Source: DATGFK01 sp040007395
Lineage (GTDB): Bacteria > Chloroflexota > Anaerolineae > Aggregatilineales > UBA2796
Length of the DNA: 25,705 bases
Direction of reading: 5' to 3'
Assembly (NCBI GenBank): GCA_040007395.1
Contig: JBDTVG010000017.1
Location: forward strand, 1-25,705
Position numbers and translations under genes: made by a program. The notes under the pieces are model-generated. The model was not told where the DNA came from. It saw only the letters and a program-made list of their open reading frames with translations, and did not search any database. Below are positions 7,729 through 16,357 of this stretch, piece after piece. Each line of letters opens with the position of its first letter. The first letter of the stretch is position 1.

Positions 7729-8877
7729 TTGCCAGAATTGTCAGAGAAACTATCCGAGTCGACACAAAAGGCGTTCACGCTGGACACGACACAACCATCT
7801 GCCGCCGTCAATTCGTCGCGTGTGGCGGGGCCGATTAGTCAGGTGCATGGGTTGGATGAGACGCAGCCCTCACGCACGAACAATGCGATTTATCCAGTAG
7901 GTGTGTACGGCGCAACAGGCTATGCTGGACAGGTACTCATAAGTCTGCTGGCGAAACATCCGAATGTGCGGATTGTTTTTGCCACCTCGGAAAGTTCAAA
8001 GGAGCGTATCGAAGGGCTGGATCTAGAACTGATTGCGGCAGCAGACGCACCGCTTAATCAGGTAGAGGCGGTCTTTCTGTGCCTACCCAATGGCCCATCG
8101 GGGGCGATGGCAGCGAAAGTGCTGGAAGCGGGGGTACGTGTCGTTGATTTTTCCGCTGACCTGCGGCTCGACTCGACGGATGTGTATAAACAGTGGTACA
8201 AGCAAGATCACCCCGCGCCGCAATTAATCCCCACTCCCTACGGCTTACCGGAAATAAATCGCGCCAATCTAGCCAATGCTAAAGTGATTGCTAACCCCGG
8301 TTGCCACGTTACCGCAACTCTGTTGGCACTTTATCCGCTGGCGAAGGCGGGCGCACTGACCACCGACCCAATTATTGCCGACACCAAAACAGGCATTTCC
8401 GGCGCGGGCAAAGCACTCAAATTGTCCTCGATGTTCGTTGAGGTTTACGGCGATGTGCAACCCTACAACGCCGGACGCAAACATCGCCATGTCCCAGAGA
8501 TCGAGCAAGAACTCCACAAATTGCAAGCCGACGCGGGACCACTAGTTTTCGTGCCGCACGTTGTCCCAGTTGATGTCGGGCTGCTTGCGACGGTCTATGT
8601 GCGCGTTAAGCCCAGTTGGACAATGGAGCGCGTCCGCAAGGCATTCGAGGCCGCTTACACCGCCGAACCGCTGGTCGATCTGCTACCAGAAGGCGAATTA
8701 GCGCACTTCAAGAATGCTGCCCACAAGAACAACGCCGCTGTCGCCATTACCGAAGGCGTGGACAATATGCTGATTATTACCTCAGTTATTGACAATCTGC
8801 GGAAAGGCGCGGCGAGTCAGGCTGTCCAGAACTTCAACCTGATGATGGGCTTGCCCGAAACTACAGGATTGTTGTAA
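7729..8877 (+). CDS. argC: N-acetyl-gamma-glutamyl-phosphate reductase
   Basis: Third step of arginine synthesis: NADPH-dependent reduction of N-acetylglutamyl phosphate to the semialdehyde. The Rossmann motif GVYGATGYAG is at about residues 58-67, the catalytic Cys192 in NPGC, and 'KTGISGAGK' and 'RKHRHVPEI' complete the family signature. I place the start at TTG 7729, with GGGAG eight bases upstream. An earlier in-frame TTG at 7702 would lie in the terminator's T-run. The protein is 382 residues, with about 54 residues ahead of the fold that most ArgC proteins lack. This tail holds a duplicated motif, LDTTQPS (18-24) and LDETQPS (42-48). A GTG at codon 39 is a possible later start. It is the first gene of the operon; its TAA overlaps the argB start (TAATG). 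Confidence 0.95.
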   Translation: MPELSEKLSESTQKAFTLDTTQPSAAVNSSRVAGPISQVHGLDETQPSRTNNAIYPVGVYGATGYAGQVLISLLAKHPNVRIVFATSESSKERIEGLDLELIAAADAPLNQVEAVFLCLPNGPSGAMAAKVLEAGVRVVDFSADLRLDSTDVYKQWYKQDHPAPQLIPTPYGLPEINRANLANAKVIANPGCHVTATLLALYPLAKAGALTTDPIIADTKTGISGAGKALKLSSMFVEVYGDVQPYNAGRKHRHVPEIEQELHKLQADAGPLVFVPHVVPVDVGLLATVYVRVKPSWTMERVRKAFEAAYTAEPLVDLLPEGELAHFKNAAHKNNAAVAITEGVDNMLIITSVIDNLRKGAASQAVQNFNLMMGLPETTGLL

Positions 8878-9626
8878 TGGCACAGGCCAATCAATTGCAA
8901 GTCCTGAAAATTGGCGGCAATCAGCTAGATGATCCGGCCTTTATTACAGGCATGGCGCAAGCCGTCGCCCGCATGGACAAGAAACCTGTGATCGTGCATG
9001 GCGGCGGCAAAGGGATCAAGGCACTACAAGAAAAACTTGGCTTGGAAGCCCACTATATCGGTGGCTTGCGTGTTACCGATGCAGCAACGCTCGAAATCGT
9101 CAAGATGGTGTTGTGCGGACAGGCCAATCTCGATCTCGTGGCGACCTTGATGGCGGCGGGCGTAGATGCTCAGGGCTTCAATGGCGCGGATCGCGGCTTG
9201 CTGCGGGCAGTCCAGATGAGCAGCGATTTGGGTCGGGTCGGGCAAATCACGTCCGTGCGCGGCGATATTATTCTGGCGGCATTGGCGGCACATGTTGTGC
9301 CAGTGATTGCGCCTGTCGCGTTGGGCGAAGATTACGGCTTTTTCAACGTCAACGCGGATCGGGCGGCGGGTGCAGTTGCCGCCGCGATCAATGCCCAGCA
9401 GGTGGTATTTCTCACCAATGTGCCGGGTGTGCTGCACGATGGCATCCCGCTTAATCAGGTCACGCGGACGCAGGTGCAAACCCTCATCGATGACGGCGTG
9501 GTAACGGGCGGGATGGCAGTTAAGCTCGGCGCGGCGTTGGATGCGCTCTCGGCTGGCGTGAGTCAGGCCGTGATCACCAATTTGGATGGGTTGCAGAATG
9601 GTAGCGGGACAGTCGTTTCGGGTTAG
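8877..9626 (+). CDS. argB: Acetylglutamate kinase
   Basis: Second step of arginine synthesis: ATP-dependent phosphorylation of N-acetylglutamate. The 249-residue amino-acid-kinase fold shows 'VLKIGGNQL' at the start, the HGGGKGI glycine loop, 'GLRVTD', 'NVNADRAAG' and the C-terminal 'GGMAVKLGAALDA'. It is short, like the E. coli enzyme, and begins directly at the first strand. It lacks the extra N-terminal helix that in arginine-sensitive hexameric kinases links the dimers. Feedback inhibition by arginine at this enzyme is therefore less likely (inference from the family). Its ATG overlaps the argC stop by one base, indicating translational coupling. A hairpin repeat follows before argD. Confidence 0.95.
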   Translation: MAQANQLQVLKIGGNQLDDPAFITGMAQAVARMDKKPVIVHGGGKGIKALQEKLGLEAHYIGGLRVTDAATLEIVKMVLCGQANLDLVATLMAAGVDAQGFNGADRGLLRAVQMSSDLGRVGQITSVRGDIILAALAAHVVPVIAPVALGEDYGFFNVNADRAAGAVAAAINAQQVVFLTNVPGVLHDGIPLNQVTRTQVQTLIDDGVVTGGMAVKLGAALDALSAGVSQAVITNLDGLQNGSGTVVSG

Positions 9627-9633
9627 CAAAATT

Positions 9634-9683
9634 GCCCTCACCCCCAGCCCCTCTCCCGCAGGCGAGGGATTTAGGGTGAGAGC
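9634..9683. repeat. REP-like hairpin repeat, copy 2
   Basis: Outer arms GCCCTCACCC (9634-9643) and GGGTGAGAGC (9674-9683) pair with one mismatch. An inner pairing CCCTC / GAGGG also exists. The right arm GATTTAGGGTGAGAGC (9668-9683) is nearly identical to the copies at 5876 and 16512. It lies in the 99-base argB-argD gap, where it could fold in the operon mRNA. Confidence 0.75.
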
Positions 9684-9725
9684 AAAACGTTAGAAATCAA
9701 CATGGCGATATAAGAGAGGGTACGG

Positions 9726-10931
9726 ATGGTTGAACTTCAACATGAATTGACGGCGGCGCAGGTAATTCAGGGCGAACATGAGCATATCGTCCAGACCTAC
9801 AAACGTGCGCCGATGGTGCTATCCCATGGTCAGGGAATGCAAGTCTGGGACACCGAAGGTAAGCAGTATCTCGACTTCATGGCAGGCATTGCCGTGAATG
9901 CGTTGGGTCACAGCGATCCGGGGATCACGGCGGTTTTGGTTGAACAGGCCAACAAGCTAACCCATACCAGCAATATGTTTTACACCATGCCACAGGTGGA
10001 ACTTGCGGAAAAGCTCACCGCAAACAGCTTCGCAGACAAAGTGTTCTTCACCAATTCTGGCACAGAAGCCAACGAAGGCGCGATCAAGTTTTCGCGGAAG
10101 TTTGCCCGTACCAACGGCGCAGACGACAAAACCGAGATAGTATGCTTTGATCATGCTTTTCACGGGCGCACTATGGGATCGCTGGCGCTTACCCCGAAGG
10201 AACTTTATCAGGCTCCGTTCCGCCCGCTGATGCCGGGAGTTGTCGTTGCGCCGTTTAATGATATTGATGCACTTGAGTCAGCGATTGGCCCGCAGACATG
10301 CGCGGTATTCATTGAGCCGATTCAGGGCGAAGGTGGGATCTATCCAGCAAGTCCTGAATTTCTGCGGGTGTTGCGTAATCGCTGCGACGAAGTTGGAGCG
10401 CTGTTGGTCATGGACGAAGTACAATGTGGCCTCGGACGGACTGGCGATCTATGGGCGCACAGTGCCAGCGGTATTACACCCGATGTGATGACCCTAGCGA
10501 AACCGTTGGCGGGTGGTCTGCCTATCGGTGCGATTCTGGTCACGGATCGTGTGGCGGCAACAATGGAAGCTGGCCTACATGGCAGTACTTTCGCGGGAGG
10601 CCCATTGGTTTGTGCAGTAGCCTCTTACGTTTTTGACCGGATCAGCACATCGCCATTTTTGCAGCATGTCCATGAAACAGGTGTATATTTGCGCGAACGG
10701 CTTGAGGAGATCAACAGTCCGCATATTAAAGAAGTGCGTGGGCGTGGGCTGATGGTCGGCATTGAGATGGATCTCGACGTGAGCAAAATTATCGCCAAAG
10801 GTTATGAACAAGGCCTGCTGATGGTTGGCTCTGGGCAGAGTGTGGTACGTTTGATCCCACCGCTAATCGCTGAGAACAGCCATGTCGATACCTTTGTCGA
10901 GCGCTTCTCAAGTCTCCTGACAGGGTTCTAG
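9726..10931 (+). CDS. argD: Acetylornithine aminotransferase
   Basis: Class III PLP-dependent aminotransferase, 401 residues, which converts N-acetylglutamate semialdehyde to N-acetylornithine with glutamate as amino donor. Visible signatures are 'FTNSGTEANEGAIKFSRK' for PLP phosphate binding, 'FHGRTMGSLALT', 'VMDEVQCGLGRTG' with the PLP-ring aspartate, and Lys259 in 'LAKPLAGGLPIGA' for the Schiff base. The ATG at 9726 follows GAGAGGG by about five bases. The position between argB and argG supports ArgD over the related ornithine or GABA aminotransferases. The gene is flanked on both sides by copies of a hairpin repeat. Confidence 0.94.
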   Translation: MVELQHELTAAQVIQGEHEHIVQTYKRAPMVLSHGQGMQVWDTEGKQYLDFMAGIAVNALGHSDPGITAVLVEQANKLTHTSNMFYTMPQVELAEKLTANSFADKVFFTNSGTEANEGAIKFSRKFARTNGADDKTEIVCFDHAFHGRTMGSLALTPKELYQAPFRPLMPGVVVAPFNDIDALESAIGPQTCAVFIEPIQGEGGIYPASPEFLRVLRNRCDEVGALLVMDEVQCGLGRTGDLWAHSASGITPDVMTLAKPLAGGLPIGAILVTDRVAATMEAGLHGSTFAGGPLVCAVASYVFDRISTSPFLQHVHETGVYLRERLEEINSPHIKEVRGRGLMVGIEMDLDVSKIIAKGYEQGLLMVGSGQSVVRLIPPLIAENSHVDTFVERFSSLLTGF

Positions 10932-10944
10932 GTTTATGTTACGC

Positions 10945-11041
10945 AGCCCTCACCCTAGGCCCTTTCCCGAAGGAGGGGGGAGAAATACCAGTTCGTTTGG
11001 AAGTCCCTCCTCGCTTGCGGGGAGGGATTTAGGGTGGGGTC
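10945..11041. repeat. REP-like hairpin repeat, copy 3 (compound)
   Basis: The left arm AGCCCTCACCCTAGGCCC begins at 10945 and the right arm GATTTAGGGTGGGGTC ends at 11041. Inside is a strong hairpin, TCCCTCCTCG (11004-11013) with CGGGGAGGGA (11018-11027) around CTTG: ten pairs including one G-U. Only three T follow, so it is a poor terminator. It fills most of the argD-argG gap and may mark an mRNA processing or stability site. Confidence 0.7.
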
Positions 11042-11098
11042 AATAATTGATCAAGGTTATTCGCTATTCAATTAGCATAAGAAGGAATTCAGAACGAA

Positions 11099-12367
11099 GT
11101 GAACCAACCACAGTATAAAAAAGTCGTCCTCGCCTACAGCGGAGGGCTAGATACGTCTGTCATCGTCCCTTGGTTGATCGAAACCTACGGCGTAGAAGTT
11201 GTCTGCTTTACGGCGGATCTGGGGCAGGGCGAAGAACTCGATGGGCTAGAAGCCAAAGCCAAAGCCAGTGGTGCAAGCAAGCTGGTGATTCATGATTTAC
11301 GCAGCGAATTTTTGACCGATTTTATCTTCCCCACCATGCGTGCTGGGGCGGTTTACGAGCGTGAATATCTGCTTGGCACATCTTTTGCCCGCCCGCTAAT
11401 CGCGCATCATATGGTTGACGTGGCGGAGCAAGAAGGCGCGGATGCTGTGGCGCATGGCTGCACAGGTAAGGGCAACGATCAGGTGCGCTTCGAGGTATCG
11501 GTCATGGCGCTCAATCCAAAGTTAGGCATTATCGCGCCATGGCGTGACGACAAATGGACTATCCGCAGTCGTGAAGATGCCATTGCCTACGCCGAAAAAC
11601 ATCATGTGCCTGTCTCCGCTACCCTCAAGTCGATCTACAGTCGGGATCGCAATCTGTTTCATATGAGCCACGAAGGCGGTCCGCTGGAAAATCCTTGGAC
11701 ACAGCCCGAAGAATCGATGTTCGTTCTAAGCACCAGTCCGCAAGGTGCGCCGGATCGTACCGAAACGATTACGCTGAGTTTTGAGTCAGGTTGCCCGGTG
11801 GCGCTCAACGGAACCACGATGGAGCCGCTTGATCTGTTCAATGCACTGAACATCCTCGGCGGCAAATACGGCATTGGGCGGATCGATCTCGTTGAGAATC
11901 GTCTGGTCGGCATGAAGTCACGCGGCGTATACGAGACTCCCGGCGGCACGATCTTGTACAAAGCGCATCAGGCGTTGGAAAGCATTTGCCTCGACAAATC
12001 CACCTTGCATCAGAAATTGCAGCTTTCCTTGAAGTACGCCGAATTGGTCTACAACGGGCAATGGTATTCGCAACTGCGCGAGGCGTTGGACGGCTTTATG
12101 GATGTGACACAGCGCAATGTAACCGGCGAAGTCCGGTTGGATCTGTACAAGGGCAACATAATCGTCACTGGACGTAGATCACCCAACAGCCTATACCGCG
12201 AAGATTATGCTTCATTCGGGCAAATGGACATCTATAACCAGAAAGATGCTGAAGGGTTTATTCATCTGTTTGGACTGCCCAACAAAGTTGAAGCCATGTT
12301 GTCTATCGAGGGTGACGGCATCAGCCACTATCGCCAGCCCGACTACGACAAGTTCAAACGGGACTAA
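11099..12367 (+). CDS. argG: Argininosuccinate synthase
   Basis: Joins citrulline and aspartate with ATP to give argininosuccinate. The N-terminal PP-loop 'LAYSGGLDTSV' is at about residues 11-21, and 'HGCTGKGNDQVRFE' is the second family signature. The length of 422 residues is slightly above the common 400. The start is GTG at 11099, placed just ahead of the PP-loop as in the family. The best ribosome binding site, GAAGGA at 11081-11086, is 12 bases away, longer than usual. Five bases separate its stop from argJ. The partner enzyme that makes citrulline (argF) is not in the window. Confidence 0.95.
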   Translation: MNQPQYKKVVLAYSGGLDTSVIVPWLIETYGVEVVCFTADLGQGEELDGLEAKAKASGASKLVIHDLRSEFLTDFIFPTMRAGAVYEREYLLGTSFARPLIAHHMVDVAEQEGADAVAHGCTGKGNDQVRFEVSVMALNPKLGIIAPWRDDKWTIRSREDAIAYAEKHHVPVSATLKSIYSRDRNLFHMSHEGGPLENPWTQPEESMFVLSTSPQGAPDRTETITLSFESGCPVALNGTTMEPLDLFNALNILGGKYGIGRIDLVENRLVGMKSRGVYETPGGTILYKAHQALESICLDKSTLHQKLQLSLKYAELVYNGQWYSQLREALDGFMDVTQRNVTGEVRLDLYKGNIIVTGRRSPNSLYREDYASFGQMDIYNQKDAEGFIHLFGLPNKVEAMLSIEGDGISHYRQPDYDKFKRD

Positions 12368-12372
12368 CCGCA

Positions 12373-13593
12373 ATGGATAAAACCCGGCCAAAACTCGAAC
12401 GAGTACGACGCTCGGTACGGAACGTCCAAGGATTCACCGTCAGTGGAATCGACGCGGGTCTGCGGGCTTACTTTGGCAGACCACCCTCGCCCGATCTTTC
12501 GCTCATTGCCGCCGATAGGCCGTGTACGGCGGCGGGTGTGTTCACCACAAATCTGGTTAAGGCTGCGCCTGTCTTGCTTGATCAGGCGCGGTTACAGGCT
12601 AACCCAACCAGCATTCGCGCCGTGCTAGTCAATACCGCTACTGCCAACGCTTGTACGGGCGATGAAGGCTTGCGTAATGCTGCACAGCAAGCCGAATGGG
12701 TAGCCGAAGGGCTTGGCTGCAAGCCCGAAGAAGTGCTGGTCATGTCTACAGGCGTGATCGGGGTGCAACTGCCGATGACACAGATGCAAGCAGGCATCCC
12801 GGCAGCCGTCGCCGCACTACGTCCTGATGGGTGGGCTGATGCCGCCAAAGCGATAATGACCACTGATACACAGCCCAAAATGGCGACCATCGAACTCGAT
12901 ACAATCATGATTACGGGGATTGCCAAAGGCGCGGGCATGATCGCCCCCAACATGGCGACCCTGCTTTCAGTGATCGCTACGGACGCAGTGATCGCGCCGA
13001 ACCTGCTGCAACGCGCCCTCAATGAAGCTGTCGAGCGCAGCTTCAACTGCATTGTCGTCGATGGCGATATGAGCACTAACGATACGTTGCTTGTTCTGGC
13101 AAGTGGAGCCAGCGGCATTGAGATCACGGAAGACAAGTTAGAACGTTTCACAGGTTGTCTGAGTGCGGTGTGCATTTCGCTGGCGCAAGGCTTGGTCAAG
13201 GATGCGGAAGGGGCTAGCAAGTTTATTACCTTGCAGGTCATCGGCGCGCACACTGCCCACGAAGCCCACCAGATCGCCAACACGATTGCGACTTCGCCAC
13301 TGGTTAAGACAGCGTTCTACGGCGGTGATGCCAACTGGGGGCGCATTCTAGCCGCAGCAGGTCGTGCCGGAGTCCCGCTTGATCAAAGCAAGCTGTCGCT
13401 GTGGTACGACGACCTGCAACTTGTGGCAGACGGCACGCCCCTCGACTATGATCAGGATCGTGCCAATGCAATCGCCGCACAGCCCGAAGTAAATGTGCGC
13501 CTCAATCTTGGCTTAGGCAACCAAGAAGCGACTGTTTGGACTTGCGACCTGACCCACGATTATGTGGACATCAATGGACATTATCGCACATGA
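12373..13593 (+). CDS. argJ: Glutamate N-acetyltransferase / ornithine acetyltransferase
   Basis: Transfers the acetyl group from N-acetylornithine to glutamate, closing the acetyl cycle of arginine synthesis. The 406-residue precursor has 'KGAGMIAPNMATLLS', the self-cleavage motif in which Thr196 becomes the N-terminal nucleophile of the beta chain, and 'NTATANACTGDEG' upstream for the oxyanion-hole and substrate region. Whether it also uses acetyl-CoA (bifunctional type) cannot be read from sequence; no argA is in the window, so it may have to. It starts five bases after argG and its TGA overlaps the argH ATG (ATGA), indicating coupled translation. Confidence 0.95.
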   Translation: MDKTRPKLERVRRSVRNVQGFTVSGIDAGLRAYFGRPPSPDLSLIAADRPCTAAGVFTTNLVKAAPVLLDQARLQANPTSIRAVLVNTATANACTGDEGLRNAAQQAEWVAEGLGCKPEEVLVMSTGVIGVQLPMTQMQAGIPAAVAALRPDGWADAAKAIMTTDTQPKMATIELDTIMITGIAKGAGMIAPNMATLLSVIATDAVIAPNLLQRALNEAVERSFNCIVVDGDMSTNDTLLVLASGASGIEITEDKLERFTGCLSAVCISLAQGLVKDAEGASKFITLQVIGAHTAHEAHQIANTIATSPLVKTAFYGGDANWGRILAAAGRAGVPLDQSKLSLWYDDLQLVADGTPLDYDQDRANAIAAQPEVNVRLNLGLGNQEATVWTCDLTHDYVDINGHYRT

Positions 13594-14987
13594 GTGAACT
13601 CTCCAGAACGTTATGGGCAGGCCGCTATGAATCACAGGCGGCAGAATCACTGCGTAAACTCAATGACAGTTTGCCGTTTGATAAAAAATTGTACAACAGT
13701 GACATCGCGTGCAGCATCGGCTATGCACAAGCCTTAGCGCAAGCAGGCGTGCTGACTGCCGACGAAGCACAGCAGATCACGACGGGCTTGCAGCAAGTTG
13801 CCGCCGAATTTGAGGAGGGTAGTTTTGCCTTCGCGCCCAACGACGAAGATATTCATACAGCAGTCGAACGGCGGCTTGGCGAGTTAATAGGCGCTGTAGC
13901 TGGCAAACTGCACACGGGTCGCAGTCGCAACGATCAGGTCGCAACCGATATACGTCACTGGCAAACTCAAGCTATTGATCGCGTCAAGGCTCATGTATTA
14001 GCCTTACAATCAGCATTACTGGAACAAGCTAAACAGCATGTCGAGACGCTTATGCCCGGTTATACCCATCTGCGGGCGGCACAGCCGATTACCACTGCCC
14101 ACTGGTTGCTCAGTACGTTCTGGATGCTAACTCGCGATATGAAGCGGTTCAGTGCTTGCCGCGAGTCTACCTTGATTAGCCCCTACGGATCGGGGGCGTT
14201 GGCGGGTATCCCCTATCCAATGGATCGGATGGCGCTAGCACAGTCAATGGGCTTCACTGGGATTACCGAAAATAGTCTGGATGCTGTCTCAGATCGCGAT
14301 TTCATTGTTGAGTTTATGGCAACAGCTTCACTGTTGATGGTTCACTTGAGCCACCTTGCCGAAGACGTGATTCTGTACAGCAGCCCTCAGTTTAGCTTTA
14401 TCAAGCTGGATGAACGCTTCACCACTGGCTCAAGTTTGATGCCACAAAAGCAAAACCCCGATGTATTAGAACTGGCACGCGGCAAAGCAGGCCGCGTCGC
14501 AGGGCATCTGGCGGGACTGCTGAATACGCTCAAAGGCTTGCCTTCGACCTACAACAAAGATTTGCAAGAAGACAAGGAACCGCTGTTCGACACTGTTGAG
14601 ACGATTGAAACGTTGCTTCCGGCGCTCACTGGACTGATCGAGTCGATGCGGTTTGTCCCGGCACGAATGCTAGCCGCACTCGACGAAGGGATGCTATCTA
14701 CCGATGTTGCCGACTATCTGGTGGCAAAGGGCGTACCGTTCCGGGACGCACACAGTATCGTCGGGCGACTAGTACGCCGTTCGCTGGATTTGGGTATGCC
14801 GCTTTCTCGCCTCACGCTTGAAGACTATCAGTCAATCAGCCGCACTTTTGAGTCGGATGTCTACACTGTATTCGACTTTGCTGCATCGGTTGCCAAGCGT
14901 CAAGCAGCCGGCGGCACATCACCAGAAGCCGTCCGCCAGCAGATCGCCCAAGCCGAAACATGGCTAGAGGCGGCAAACACCGCGTGA
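13590..14987 (+). CDS. argH: Argininosuccinate lyase
   Basis: Splits argininosuccinate into arginine and fumarate, the last step of the pathway. It is 465 residues, typical for the fumarase/aspartase superfamily. 'TGRSRNDQVATD' and 'PGYTHLRAAQP' form the active-site regions, and the signature GSSLMPQKQNP (residues 280-290) carries the catalytic serine loop. The ATG at 13590 overlaps the argJ stop by four bases and gives the usual N-terminus 'LWAGRYES'; an in-frame ATG 18 codons earlier lies inside argJ and is unlikely. The stop overlaps the start of a HicB-like gene. Confidence 0.95.
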   Translation: MSELSRTLWAGRYESQAAESLRKLNDSLPFDKKLYNSDIACSIGYAQALAQAGVLTADEAQQITTGLQQVAAEFEEGSFAFAPNDEDIHTAVERRLGELIGAVAGKLHTGRSRNDQVATDIRHWQTQAIDRVKAHVLALQSALLEQAKQHVETLMPGYTHLRAAQPITTAHWLLSTFWMLTRDMKRFSACRESTLISPYGSGALAGIPYPMDRMALAQSMGFTGITENSLDAVSDRDFIVEFMATASLLMVHLSHLAEDVILYSSPQFSFIKLDERFTTGSSLMPQKQNPDVLELARGKAGRVAGHLAGLLNTLKGLPSTYNKDLQEDKEPLFDTVETIETLLPALTGLIESMRFVPARMLAALDEGMLSTDVADYLVAKGVPFRDAHSIVGRLVRRSLDLGMPLSRLTLEDYQSISRTFESDVYTVFDFAASVAKRQAAGGTSPEAVRQQIAQAETWLEAANTA

Positions 14988-15181
14988 AGGATTATCACGT
15001 TAACATCTTTTATAGCGAAGACATTCCAGATTTCGGGATGTGTTCAGGATTCGGAGATAGCCCACAAGAAGCATTGGAACAAGTATTGCTTGCGAAAGCA
15101 GCCATTATCGAAACAATACGTGAAAAGGGATTGCCCATCCCCGAACCACGCTATCGCCCCGCAATTTATGAGGCGGCATAA
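14984..15181 (+). CDS. HicB-like (UPF0150-type) small protein
   Basis: A 65-residue protein starting at GTG 14984, which overlaps the argH TGA in the pattern GTGA. An ATG 24 bases earlier (73 residues) is the alternative. The sequence shows the HicB-like fold pattern: strand 'YHVNIFYSEDIPDFGM', then 'GDSPQEALEQVLLAK' and an ending 'GLPIPEPRY'. HicB proteins are antitoxins that neutralise the HicA RNase, but stand-alone copies are common. No HicA-like partner (small double-stranded-RNA-binding-like protein with a conserved His) is found on either side. There is no C-terminal DNA-binding domain, so autoregulation is unlikely. Its coupling to argH means it is made along with the arginine enzymes; why is unknown. 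Confidence 0.75.
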   Translation: MKDYHVNIFYSEDIPDFGMCSGFGDSPQEALEQVLLAKAAIIETIREKGLPIPEPRYRPAIYEAA

Positions 15182-15270
15182 ACAAATTGGTTTTGACAGA
15201 TGTGCTCCGGCAAAATCAATTTGGGGCAAAACTGCGGAAAACAAGCTAAGCGGAAGGAATGGAATCACAA

Positions 15271-15741
15271 ATGGCATTCGGAGTCTTTAAGCGTTGGATA
15301 TACAACGGTCAACATCCCAATTTTGTCGCGCGAGCAGCCAACAAAGTGTGGGAATTTATCGCCTCATCGGGTATCGCGCCGAACTATGCTGTCACATTGC
15401 AAGTAACGGGAAGAAAATCGGGAAGAATCATCTCGTTTCCGGTAGTTTTGGCGTTGGTCGATGGACGGCGTTATCTGGTCTCAATGCTCGGCGACGAGGC
15501 ACAGTGGGTAAAAAATGTCCGCGCTGCCCACGGAAAGGCATTTATTCGGAGTGGTAGCCGCACCTCGGTTACTCTTGAAGAAGTACCGGTTGAGCAGCGC
15601 GCACCAATTCTGAAGGTTTACCTTCAACGCGCGAATGGTGCGCGGCCCCATATACCCGTGGACAAAGATGCCCCAATCGCGGCGTTCGAAACTGTGGCAA
15701 AGTCATTTCCTGTGTTTCAGATTCTAGCGAACCGGGAGTAG
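15271..15741 (+). CDS. DUF385 / deazaflavin-dependent nitroreductase family protein
   Basis: A 156-residue protein with the split-barrel pattern of the DUF385 (Ddn-like) family: 'VTGRKSGRIISFPVV', 'YLVSMLGDEAQWVKNVRAAHG' and a C-terminal 'FPVFQI'. Studied members, mainly from actinobacteria, use reduced cofactor F420 to reduce quinones or nitro compounds. F420 use here is inferred only from the family. I prefer ATG 15271 to ATG 15259 because GGAAGG at 15252-15257 sits too close to the first ATG; the distinction is weak. The 89-base gap before it holds a TTGACA (15193-15198) without a clear -10. Confidence 0.8.
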   Translation: MAFGVFKRWIYNGQHPNFVARAANKVWEFIASSGIAPNYAVTLQVTGRKSGRIISFPVVLALVDGRRYLVSMLGDEAQWVKNVRAAHGKAFIRSGSRTSVTLEEVPVEQRAPILKVYLQRANGARPHIPVDKDAPIAAFETVAKSFPVFQILANRE

Positions 15742-15955
15742 TACGATGGCGCACCATTTGGCGCGCATCATACGGCCCATAATAAGTCGAATACGCCAGC
15801 TCTGTATGGCACATTCATGACAGGACCTATTGAGTTATATGCGCAAAGCCTACATCTTGAATAACCGTTGTCCTAGCTGAGCTGTTACCATTTATTGCAA
15901 TTAACTGCAAGCAGATCTGAGGGTGGTATACCCGGTAAAGAAGTAAACACAACTG

Positions 15956-16357
15956 ATGACAACAACCATTACCAAAGTCAAAACCTTCATGATCCGCTTG
16001 CATGATTCGTATCGGATACGGGACGAATCTGAATTAAACGACTTCCTCAAGGCGAGAGAAATCAAGCGTATTGACTCGTCGCTTGTCAATGTTGGTACGC
16101 ATGGAGCCGCTTGGTCAGTACTCATCTTTTACGAGGAAACATCTACAGGGAATAGGTCAGCATTCAGTCAGCCGTCCGATTTTGGTATAAGTGAAGAAGT
16201 CACTCCAATTCCACTTGATGCGGCTGATGAGATCCTTTACGAAGCCTTACGCACATGGCGAAATCAGCGTGCCGCTAATTTAGGGCTTGCCCCCTTTATA
16301 CTTTTCTCGAATGCTATGCTCAAGAATATTGTTAGGAAAAAGCCTAAGACATCCTAA
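15956..16357 (+). CDS. HRDC-domain protein, interrupted by an in-frame stop
   Basis: 133 residues up to TAA at 16355-16357. Residues 1-65 form a compact N-terminal region ('RIRDESELNDFLKAREIKRID', then 'WSVLIFYEE') that I have no name for. Residues about 83-133 are the first part of an HRDC domain (helicase and RNase D C-terminal, a nucleic-acid-binding helical bundle): 'LYEALRTWRNQRAANLGLAPFILFSNAMLKNIV'. The remaining HRDC helices continue in the same frame just after the stop, so the domain is split by one nonsense codon. The protein as made would lack the last helices and may not fold. The 214 bases upstream (15742-15955) hold no gene or clear promoter. The start at 15956 has a weak ribosome binding site; an ATG at 15989 is possible. 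Confidence 0.72.
   Translation: MTTTITKVKTFMIRLHDSYRIRDESELNDFLKAREIKRIDSSLVNVGTHGAAWSVLIFYEETSTGNRSAFSQPSDFGISEEVTPIPLDAADEILYEALRTWRNQRAANLGLAPFILFSNAMLKNIVRKKPKTS

Noticed and set aside
9024..9641. A 205-codon open frame opposite argB
   Set aside because: It is a His/Arg-rich shadow frame; the plus-strand frame is a clear acetylglutamate kinase.
11004..11027. Possible terminator between argD and argG
   Set aside because: The stem is strong, but only three T follow, it is part of a repeated element, and argG would lose its transcript; I treat it as a repeat.
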